Shown one piece after another: positions 1 to 5,498 of a DNA stretch of 9,597 nt. This stretch comes from an uncultured Clostridia bacterium. GTDB taxonomy: Bacteria > Bacillota > Clostridia > TANB77 > CAG-508. How positions within the stretch are numbered: position 1 is the first letter of the stretch; each line of letters begins with the position of its first letter. The notes beneath the pieces were generated by a model, which was given only the letters and a program-made list of their open reading frames with translations, did no database searches and had not been told where the DNA came from. The stretch covers positions 1 to 9,597 of the forward strand of contig CALXAW010000049.1 in the NCBI GenBank assembly GCA_944386375.1, read 5' to 3'. Position numbers and translations under genes: made by a program.

Positions 1-21
1 GCTTTCCTATTGTATAAAAGA

Positions 22-54
22 GGAAAGAAGCCATTTTTTGATGGCTTCTTTTTG
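22..54 (+). terminator. Intrinsic terminator of an upstream + strand gene
   Basis: A perfect 11-bp stem (24-34 with 41-51, core GAAGCCAT/ATGGCTTC, 6-nt loop) can be extended by two G-U pairs and runs into TTTTT at 49-53. The T run on the + strand says it ends a gene lying left of the window. Read on the minus strand the tail is only TTTCCTCTTTT, so it may also stop htrA transcription weakly, which would suit the convergent arrangement. Confidence 0.8.
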
Positions 55-161
55 AAAAATAAAAGGGGATGTTTTTGTTTTCAGTATCACTACTGACTAT
101 ATATAATATAACAACTATATTTGTCCATTTTGTGAACTTAAAGTAAACTATTTGAAAAAAG

Positions 162-1412
162 TTATGGTTGTTCGCCTAATGTTAAATTTATTTCTTGTTC
201 TTGTCCTTCTCTATTTATTTTAATTTTTAATTCATCACCAATTGCATGTTTATTCTTAATTTCGTTTAATTCATCCATAGTAGTAATTTTTTGCCCATCA
301 GCTTCTATAATAATATCGCCAATTTGTAACCCTGCTTTTTCTGCAGCAGAAAAGTTTTCTACACTTCTTACATAAATACCAACTACCATATTATAAGCTT
401 TAGCAGTTTGCTCATCTACATCTACACCACTAATTCCTATATAAGGTCTTTTAACTTTATTATATTGAATTAATTGATCTGTAATATCTATAGTAGAATT
501 AATAGGTATTGCAAATCCCATTCCTTCAACACCAGTAGAAGAAACTTTCATTGTATTTACACCAATAACCTTACCTTCACTATTTACTAAAGCACCACCA
601 CTATTTCCAGAGTTTATTGCAGCATCTGTTTGAATTAGTGTATATGTTTTACCATCTGAGTCTGTTATTTCACGATTTAATGCGCTAATAACACCAGAAG
701 TTATACTAGAGCCTAAGCCTAATGGGTTACCAACAGCCATTGCAAATTCTCCCACTTTTAAAGAATCAGAATCTGCAAATTCTGCAGCAACTAAATTGCT
801 TGCATCTATTTTTATTACAGCTAAATCTGTTTCATCATCTTGACCAACTATTTTAGCATCATATTGTTTATCATCATTATATAATTGAACAGTTATTTTA
901 TTTGCAGAAGATAATTCATAAAAAGAACTACTTTCTTCAGAATCAACAACATGGTTGTTGGTTAAAATATAACCATCTTCACTTATAATAATTCCAGAAC
1001 CAGCAGCTGTAGCACTAGACTGAGCTTGAGCCCCAAACATAGAAAACATTGAATTTACAGAATATTCAACATTTATACCAACAATAGATGGTAATATTTT
1101 GTTAGAAGCATAAATTGATGTATCTGAATAATCTTTTAAAGATACATAATCAACTGTGCCAGATGCAGAGTTTGATGCTGTAGCCCCTTGACCTCCAATT
1201 AATTTTTCTCTTATAGAAGGAACCCCAAAACAAGTTCCTAAAACTAAAGAGCAACCAACAATTCCAGAAATAAAAGGAACTAATACACTTTTTCCAAATC
1301 CTACACGTTGCTTTTTATTAGAGTCATAAAAATTATTGTATGTATTTTGCTTTTTTACTGCCTGAAATGTATTTTTATTTTCCTCTTTATTTTTTTCTTC
1401 TTTTTCATCCAT
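162..1412 (-). CDS. htrA: HtrA/DegP-family membrane-anchored serine protease with PDZ domain
   Basis: This 416-residue protease/chaperone degrades or refolds damaged proteins on the outer face of the membrane. A charged, Lys/Glu-rich cytoplasmic N-terminus (about 1-40) precedes one membrane segment (about 42-64) and no signal-peptidase site is evident, so it is probably tethered. The trypsin-like domain (about 100-310) carries the full triad: His154 in TNNHVVD, Asp196 in ETDLAVI and Ser271 in NSGNSGG. One PDZ domain follows (about 325-412, PYIGISG, GLQIGDIIIEADGQ). Length and order match Firmicute HtrA/YkdA types. The start at 1412 is set by AGGAGG (CCTCCT at 1421-1426 on +). The gene is monocistronic here and divergent from the prepilin gene. 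Direct repeats upstream of its promoter suggest stress control by a two-component regulator. The family assignment is secure; which paralogue it is cannot be told. Confidence 0.95.
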   Translation of the reverse strand: MDEKEEKNKEENKNTFQAVKKQNTYNNFYDSNKKQRVGFGKSVLVPFISGIVGCSLVLGTCFGVPSIREKLIGGQGATASNSASGTVDYVSLKDYSDTSIYASNKILPSIVGINVEYSVNSMFSMFGAQAQSSATAAGSGIIISEDGYILTNNHVVDSEESSSFYELSSANKITVQLYNDDKQYDAKIVGQDDETDLAVIKIDASNLVAAEFADSDSLKVGEFAMAVGNPLGLGSSITSGVISALNREITDSDGKTYTLIQTDAAINSGNSGGALVNSEGKVIGVNTMKVSSTGVEGMGFAIPINSTIDITDQLIQYNKVKRPYIGISGVDVDEQTAKAYNMVVGIYVRSVENFSAAEKAGLQIGDIIIEADGQKITTMDELNEIKNKHAIGDELKIKINREGQEQEINLTLGEQP

Positions 1413-1443
1413 AATGAATACCTCCTAAAATAAAACTATATAT

Positions 1444-1473
1444 ATAATACCTCAATTTAAATATATAATACAA
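1444..1473 (-). promoter_or_regulatory. Probable htrA promoter
   Basis: On the minus strand, TTGTAT (1468-1473) and TATTAT (1444-1449) are separated by 18 bp and lie about 30 bp upstream of the htrA ribosome binding site. The -35 is a weak match, which would suit a promoter needing an activator. The region is so AT-rich that other -10 choices exist. Confidence 0.45.
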
Positions 1474-1478
1474 TAAAA

Positions 1479-1511
1479 ATGTGAAAAAAATGTGAAGAAA
1501 ATGTTATTTAT
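1479..1511 (-). promoter_or_regulatory. 11-bp-spaced direct repeats upstream of htrA, candidate CssR-like operator
   Basis: On the + strand the units ATGTGAAAAAA (1479-1489) and ATGTGAAGAAA (1490-1500) are followed by a half-match ATGTTATTTAT (1501-1511). On the htrA coding strand this reads as TTTTCACA and TCTTCACA, 11 bp apart, ending 5 bp upstream of the proposed -35. Head-to-tail repeats one helical turn apart next to a -35 are typical of OmpR/PhoB-family activators. From memory, B. subtilis htrA genes have TTTTCACA-type octamers used by CssR. The function here is inferred. Confidence 0.45.
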
Positions 1512-1554
1512 TATGAAAAAAACAAACATATTACAACATTTTTTTAAATATTGA

Positions 1555-1583
1555 TTGAAAAAACTAAAATATCAATATATAAT
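1555..1583 (+). promoter_or_regulatory. Sigma-A-type promoter for the prepilin-rnhB-cdaA gene run
   Basis: TTGAAA (1555-1560), a 17-bp spacer and TATAAT (1578-1583) put the transcript start near 1590, just before the GGAGGG ribosome binding site at 1594-1599. No other good promoter was seen before 5258, so this one may serve all six genes. Confidence 0.75.
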
Positions 1584-1604
1584 ATAACATATTGGAGGGA
1601 TAAC

Positions 1605-2039
1605 ATGAAATTAAAAAATAGTAAAGGTATAACATTAGTATCATTAATTATAATAATTATAGTAATGCTAGTATTAGCAAGTATAGCAGTATATAGCGGA
1701 ACAGGAATAATACAAGAGGCAAAAGTAGAAGACACAAAAACAAATATGCTATTAGTACAAGCAAAGATTAAAAATTATGTAGAACAAGCAAAATTTGAAA
1801 AAAAGGAAGACATAAATGGAATAACAATAGATGATGTAACACTTTCAATAACGGCATCTCCAGAAGTAGAAGGCTATTATAAAATAGAAGATATGTCAAG
1901 TATTAACCTGCCAGACCTAAATAGCGAAGATTATTTAATATCTTATAATATCGAAAATATAGATGTAGATGTTTATTTTGTACCAGGAATTGAAGACTCA
2001 GATGGAAACACATATCATAAATTATCAGAAGTAAAATAG
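1605..2039 (+). CDS. Type IV prepilin-like (class III signal) secreted or surface protein
   Basis: This 144-residue protein has a short basic leader, MKLKNSKG, followed by ITLVSLIIIIIVMLVLA, the arrangement cut by prepilin peptidase after Gly8. The mature N-terminus would be an unbroken hydrophobic helix, then a helical stretch (about 35-60, KVEDTKTNMLLVQAKIKNYVEQA) and an acidic domain of no fold I recognise. Position +5 of the mature protein is Ser rather than the Glu of classical major pilins, so it may be a minor pilin or pseudopilin. ATG at 1605 is chosen because GGAGGG (1594-1599) and the promoter sit just before it; extension to a TTG at 1551 would place the start inside the promoter. 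No pilus assembly genes are nearby, and its substrate or partner is unknown. Confidence 0.75.
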   Translation: MKLKNSKGITLVSLIIIIIVMLVLASIAVYSGTGIIQEAKVEDTKTNMLLVQAKIKNYVEQAKFEKKEDINGITIDDVTLSITASPEVEGYYKIEDMSSINLPDLNSEDYLISYNIENIDVDVYFVPGIEDSDGNTYHKLSEVK

Positions 2040-2070
2040 CAATATACAAATAAATACAAGGAGAAAACAA

Positions 2071-2697
2071 ATGAAAGAAAAAGAAGAAGAAAGGCTAAAC
2101 AATATGAAGCAAATAGAAAACAAACTACATGAAGAAGGGTTTGAATATATTTGTGGAATAGACGAAGCAGGAAGAGGACCACTTGCAGGACCAGTAGTTG
2201 TTGCAAGTGTTATAATGCCAAAAGATTCTATGATAGAAGGAATAAATGACTCTAAAAAAGTGTCAGAAAAAAAGAGAGAAAAATTGTATAGCCAAATACT
2301 AGAAGAGGCAATAGCATATGGTGTAGGGATTATAGACCAAAACGAAATAGACGAAATAAATATATTAAATGCAACTAAAAAAGGCCTAACAAATTCGCTA
2401 AAAGAATTAAAAATAAAACCAGACTTAATATTAGTAGATGCTTTGCATGATATAAATACATTGCAAATTCCATATAAATCTATAATAAAGGGAGATGCAA
2501 AAATTTACTCAATTGCAGCAGCATCAATAATAGCAAAAGTTACAAGGGATAGAATAATGAAACAATGGGCAAGTGTATACCCACAATATGGGTTTGAAGC
2601 TCACAAAGGTTATGGAACAGCAAAACATATAGCAGCAATAAAAGAATATGGCTTATGCCCATTACATAGAACAAGCTTTACAAAAAAATTCATATAA
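2071..2697 (+). CDS. rnhB: Ribonuclease HII
   Basis: Cleaves the RNA strand of RNA:DNA hybrids and removes single ribonucleotides misincorporated in DNA, in the cytoplasm. The 208 residues include the hallmark GIDEAGRGPLAGPVV (29-43) with catalytic Asp31 and Glu32, NDSKK (59-63), LVDA with Asp123, and KGDAKIYSIAAASIIAKVTRD with Asp142 (140-160). PQYGFEAHKGYGT (171-183) and the C-terminal LCPLHRTSF are also family signatures. The N-terminal ~25 residues are a charged helix, slightly longer than usual. ATG at 2071 has AAGGAG (2058-2063) seven bases upstream. The gene follows the prepilin gene by 31 bp and precedes a small membrane peptide by 16 bp, so co-transcription is likely. All key residues are present. 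Confidence 0.96.
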   Translation: MKEKEEERLNNMKQIENKLHEEGFEYICGIDEAGRGPLAGPVVVASVIMPKDSMIEGINDSKKVSEKKREKLYSQILEEAIAYGVGIIDQNEIDEINILNATKKGLTNSLKELKIKPDLILVDALHDINTLQIPYKSIIKGDAKIYSIAAASIIAKVTRDRIMKQWASVYPQYGFEAHKGYGTAKHIAAIKEYGLCPLHRTSFTKKFI

Positions 2698-2713
2698 GAA
2701 AGGAAGTGTCAAA

Positions 2714-2857
2714 ATGCAAGAACAAGAAACAAAACATAAAAAAATAGATAAATCAAGGTTAGCAATAAAAATAGTTGCATCATTTTTAGCATTAGTATTT
2801 ATATTATCAGTTGTTGCATCTGCTATATATTATATAGTAGCATTAAATAATCAATAA
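2714..2857 (+). CDS. 47-residue single-pass membrane peptide, function unknown
   Basis: The product begins with a charged, Lys-rich segment (MQEQETKHKKIDKSR) and continues as one hydrophobic helix (about 17-43, IKIVASFLALVFILSVVASAIYYIVAL), ending LNNQ. Positive charge before the helix predicts the N-terminus inside. ATG at 2714 is preceded by AAAGGAAG (2698-2705). A longer in-frame version from 2648 would overlap the end of rnhB in another frame and lacks a ribosome binding site. It resembles the many short Firmicute membrane peptides of DUF4044 style, but I cannot confirm a family. Sitting 16 bp after rnhB and 96 bp before cdaA, it is probably in the same transcript. A role is not inferable. 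Confidence 0.6.
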   Translation: MQEQETKHKKIDKSRLAIKIVASFLALVFILSVVASAIYYIVALNNQ

Positions 2858-2881
2858 TATGATAGCAATAGTTTCTATAAA

Positions 2882-2933
2882 GAGGTATAAAGGTTGAAAT
2901 TAATAGCAATTTTTTTCAACCTAGTATAGCCTC
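2882..2933 (+). promoter_or_regulatory. Long imperfect hairpin in the cdaA leader
   Basis: GAGG-TATA-a-AGGTTGAAA (2882-2899) can pair with TTTCAACCT-ag-TATA-g-CCTC (2914-2933): 17 base pairs with a 14-nt loop and small bulges, ending 20 nt before the cdaA ATG. No T run follows, so it is not an intrinsic terminator. It could be an RNA processing or stability element, a protein-binding leader, or a separator that uncouples cdaA expression from the genes upstream. It matches no riboswitch class I recognise. Confidence 0.5.
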
Positions 2934-2953
2934 GAGAAAGGGAAGATTTATAT

Positions 2954-3865
2954 ATGGAAAAATTGGGGGCTATATGGCAAAATTTTTATAATCAAAATAT
3001 ATTAACATATATACAAACATTGCAAGAATATCCAATAAAGCTTGTAATGTTAATAATAGATATTTCAATAGTCGCATTTTTAGCATATTATTTATTAAAA
3101 ATAGTAAAAGATTCAAGAGCATGGCAATTAATAAAAGGAATAATATTTTTAGTAATAGCAAATGCACTAAGTGGTTTACTTCAGTTAAATATATTGCATT
3201 ACATATTATCAGCATTTATGAACTGGGGTGTAATATTAATAATTATAATTTTCCAACCAGAACTAAGAAGAGCATTAGAACAATTGGGAACAAATAAACT
3301 TACAAAATATTTTGGAATAGATAAAGATATTGTAACAAGAACAAAAGAAGATATATATAAAATAGTAATTGCTGCAACAGAGCTTGCAAAAGCAAAAAAA
3401 GGAGCACTAATAGTAATAGAAAGAGATATAGAAATAAAAGATATTATTGCAACAGGAATAAAAATAGATGCAGAAGTTTCGCCACAGTTATTAGTAAATA
3501 TTTTCGAGCCAAATACACCATTACATGATGGTGCAGTTGTAATAGGAAACAACAAAATACAAGCAGCAGCATGTATGTTACCACTTTCAAATGATAAAAA
3601 TATATCTAAAGCATTAGGAACTAGACATAGAGCAGCAATAGGAATATCACAAGAGTCAGACAGTATAGTAGTAATTGTATCAGAAGAAACAGGAAAAATA
3701 TCAGTGGCAAAAGAGGGTACACTAATTGCAGATGTAAGAGAAGATACTTTAAAGAAAATATTAATAAGTAATGTAGTAACAAAAAGATTTATAGACCAAG
3801 ATAAACAAAAAAATAATTTAAATAAAATTACAGAATTTTTTAATAAACTAAAAATACATAAATAA
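2954..3865 (+). CDS. cdaA: Membrane-bound diadenylate cyclase CdaA (c-di-AMP synthase)
   Basis: Condenses two ATP into cyclic di-AMP, the messenger controlling potassium and osmolyte transport and cell-wall homeostasis in Firmicutes. Three hydrophobic segments (about 29-50, 58-77, 83-100) form the N-terminal membrane domain. They are followed by FQPELRRALEQLG (100-112) and the DAC domain (about 130-270) with active-site motifs LHDGA (190-194) and GTRHRAA (222-228). At 303 residues it is somewhat longer than the usual ~270-280, the extra being a Lys/Asn-rich C-terminal tail. An AAAGGGA-type ribosome binding site lies at 2937-2943. In most Firmicutes cdaA is followed by its regulator cdaR and by glmM; here truA follows after 9 bp, so that operon is not conserved locally. 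A hairpin sits in its leader. Confidence 0.95.
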   Translation: MEKLGAIWQNFYNQNILTYIQTLQEYPIKLVMLIIDISIVAFLAYYLLKIVKDSRAWQLIKGIIFLVIANALSGLLQLNILHYILSAFMNWGVILIIIIFQPELRRALEQLGTNKLTKYFGIDKDIVTRTKEDIYKIVIAATELAKAKKGALIVIERDIEIKDIIATGIKIDAEVSPQLLVNIFEPNTPLHDGAVVIGNNKIQAAACMLPLSNDKNISKALGTRHRAAIGISQESDSIVVIVSEETGKISVAKEGTLIADVREDTLKKILISNVVTKRFIDQDKQKNNLNKITEFFNKLKIHK

Positions 3866-3874
3866 GGATTAATT

Positions 3875-4613
3875 ATGAGAAATATAAAATTAACAATTGA
3901 ATATGATGGAAAAGAATTTAATGGCTGGCAAAAACAACCTACTAAATTAAATATACAAGGTACAATAGAACAAGCAATAAAAAGCATAACAGGAGAAGAA
4001 AATATAGAACTAAACGCTTCTGGTAGAACAGATGCAGGAGTTCATGCTATTCGGACAAGTTGCAAATTTTAAAACAAATTCTAGTATTCCAATAGAAAAA
4101 ATGGCAATTGCAATAAATTCTAGGTTAAAAAAGTCAATAATAATAAAAAAAGCAGAAGAAGTAGAAGAAACTTTTCATAGTAGATTAAATTGCAAACAAA
4201 AAACATATAGATATATTATAAATAATTCGCAATATGGAACTGCAATATATAGAAATTTAGAATATCATATTTCAAACAAATTAGATGTGCAAAATATGAT
4301 AAAAGCAGCAAAATATTTCGAAGGACAGCACGATTTTAGTGCTTTTAAAGCAAGTGGTACTAGTAGTAAAAGTAGTGTAAGAACAATATATAAGGCAAAA
4401 GTATATATGCAAAACGAAAGAATTTATATAGAGCTAACAGGAAGCGGTTTTTTATATAATATGGTAAGAATAATTGCAGGAACACTTGTGGATGTTGGAA
4501 TTGGCAAAATAAAACCAGAGCAAATACCACAAATAATAAAAGAAGGTAAAAGACAAAATGCAGGTAAAACATTGCCACCACATGGGCTATATTTATTAAA
4601 TGTAGAGTATTAA
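3875..4613 (+). pseudogene. truA: tRNA pseudouridine38-40 synthase TruA, interrupted by a +1 frameshift
   Basis: TruA converts U38-U40 of tRNA anticodon stems to pseudouridine. The N-terminal part (from ATG 3875) reads IEYDGKEFNGWQKQP and GRTDAGVHAI with catalytic Asp53, then runs into RTSCKF and a stop at 4070-4072. The rest of the enzyme continues in another frame from about 4053: GQVANFKTN, FHSRLNCKQKTYRYII, FEGQHDFSAFKASG, GSGFLYNMVRIIAGTLVDVG, GKTLPPHGLYLLNVEY. Removing one base of the ATTC at 4049-4052 joins them as VHAIGQVANFKT, giving about 245 residues, the normal TruA length. The intact, undegraded reading on both sides suggests a very recent mutation, a sequencing or assembly error, or less likely recoding: the shifted frame meets CGG, a codon I saw in no other gene here. 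It starts 9 bp after cdaA. Confidence 0.85.
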
Positions 4614-4679
4614 TTTATGTAACAAAGTAAGTAAAATATTCATAATATATACTAATCCTAAAACAAAGGAGAGGAAAAT

Positions 4680-5258
4680 ATGAATAGTTTACTTATTTTT
4701 TTTGCATTGCCAGTAGCAACTATAATATTAGCTGTTGTATTAGAAAGAGTTTGGGGATGTTATAAATTAGTAACAGCTTTTATATTTGCAATATATTTAA
4801 TTATAGTGTTTGCACTATTTGATGCAAGTTATTTGGTGTATGCACTTATATATACATTTTTAGCATTTGTTGCATCATATTTAAGTATGGTAATACAAAG
4901 GTTAAACCAAAGATTAGACAATATAGAAAATAGAAATTGTTGTAGAAGACAAAATGGTTGCAGATGTGCAAATAGATGCCAAATAGAAGAAGAGTGTAAT
5001 AATAATGCAAACCCAACTAATTTGCTAACAATAAGCAGTAGTTGTGGCAATGGAGAAAATAATGATTTATTAACAATAAATACAACTTGTGCAAGAAGCG
5101 GAGAAAATAATAATAACAATAACGCAAATGCTTGTTGCAATCAACAAAACCAAGCAAATGCACGCAATGTAGAATTTTCGGCAAGAGTTATACCAAATTG
5201 CAACAACAATGGCAGAACAGGTACATTTAGAGGATGTTACAGAAGAAGATTTTTTTAA
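4680..5258 (+). CDS. Membrane protein (DUF2651-like) with Cys/Asn-rich tail
   Basis: The 192 residues split in two. Residues 1-72 are hydrophobic, about three membrane helices (MNSLLIFFALPVATIILAVVLE, VTAFIFAIYLIIVFALFD, YLVYALIYTFLAFVASYLSMVI), resembling the small YbeF/DUF2651 family as I remember it. Residues 73-192 are a hydrophilic tail with 12 cysteines (87, 88, 94, 96, 100, 106, 122, 137, 152, 153, 174, 186) and runs of Asn. The tail holds a duplicated motif, LLTISSSCGNGENN (115-128) and LLTINTTCARSGENN (130-144), and ends in a basic stretch (GCYRRRFF). The clusters could bind metal, form disulfides or cross-link a surface layer; none is established. AGGAGAGG (4667-4674) sets the start. 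The gene follows truA by 66 bp with no clear promoter between. The family name is tentative. Confidence 0.8.
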   Translation: MNSLLIFFALPVATIILAVVLERVWGCYKLVTAFIFAIYLIIVFALFDASYLVYALIYTFLAFVASYLSMVIQRLNQRLDNIENRNCCRRQNGCRCANRCQIEEECNNNANPTNLLTISSSCGNGENNDLLTINTTCARSGENNNNNNANACCNQQNQANARNVEFSARVIPNCNNNGRTGTFRGCYRRRFF

Positions 5259-5277
5259 AATAAAAGTTGTGTAATAC

Positions 5278-5373
5278 TTTTGGAGCAAGCTGACTTATAG
5301 TATATGAAAATAAATTTATATTAATTAAAACGCTATACTTTGTAATTAGTATAAAAGTTGCTATGCTCCAAAA
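5278..5373. repeat. 96-bp element bounded by 10-bp inverted repeats
   Basis: TTTTGGAGCA (5278-5287) and TGCTCCAAAA (5364-5373) are perfect inverted repeats 76 nt apart, and AGC/GCT just inside extends the pairing past one bulged base. The interior contains AGTATA (5299-5304) and a small hairpin TATACT-TTGTAATT-AGTATA (about 5334-5353), giving alternative pairings. Neither strand shows a T run, so a terminator is unlikely. It could be a structured RNA or a miniature inverted-repeat element; I found no clear target-site duplication. The rest of this 240-base gap (5259-5498) is AT-rich filler apart from the promoter at 5428. Confidence 0.5.
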
Positions 5374-5427
5374 ATATTAAAATTCTAATAAAAAAGTAAT
5401 AAAAATCAAAAAAAATCACTAAAATAC

Positions 5428-5456
5428 TTGTTTTTTCTTCATTTTTATAGGATAAT
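5428..5456 (+). promoter_or_regulatory. Probable promoter of the coupling-protein gene
   Basis: TTGTTT (5428-5433) and GATAAT (5451-5456) are separated by 17 bp. The start site would be near 5463, giving a ~36-nt leader with AAGGGG (5482-5487) before the ATG at 5499. The -35 matches only at TTG. Confidence 0.5.
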
Positions 5457-5498
5457 ATATATGTAGGACTTTCAAAAAAATAAGGGGTACAATATATT

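Noticed and set aside
80..107. Hairpin TCAGTA/TACTGA and a TATAAT at 102-107
   Set aside because: The stem is only 6 bp without a T run, and the -10 has no matching -35 and no + strand gene after it.
1551..1604. Upstream TTG extension of the prepilin-like gene
   Set aside because: It would begin inside the promoter and hide the prepilin leader. GGAGGG lies directly before ATG 1605.
2648..2713. N-terminal extension of the 47-residue membrane peptide
   Set aside because: It overlaps the conserved end of rnhB in another frame and has no ribosome binding site; ATG 2714 has one.
3199..3987. A 262-residue open frame on the minus strand opposite cdaA
   Set aside because: It is antisense to a clear cdaA and the start of truA, lacks a ribosome binding site, and its composition is that of reversed AT-rich coding sequence.
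4032..4613. Separate gene starting at ATG 4032
   Set aside because: Its sequence is the C-terminal part of TruA in the shifted frame. The first residues are an out-of-frame read of the GRTDAGVHA region.
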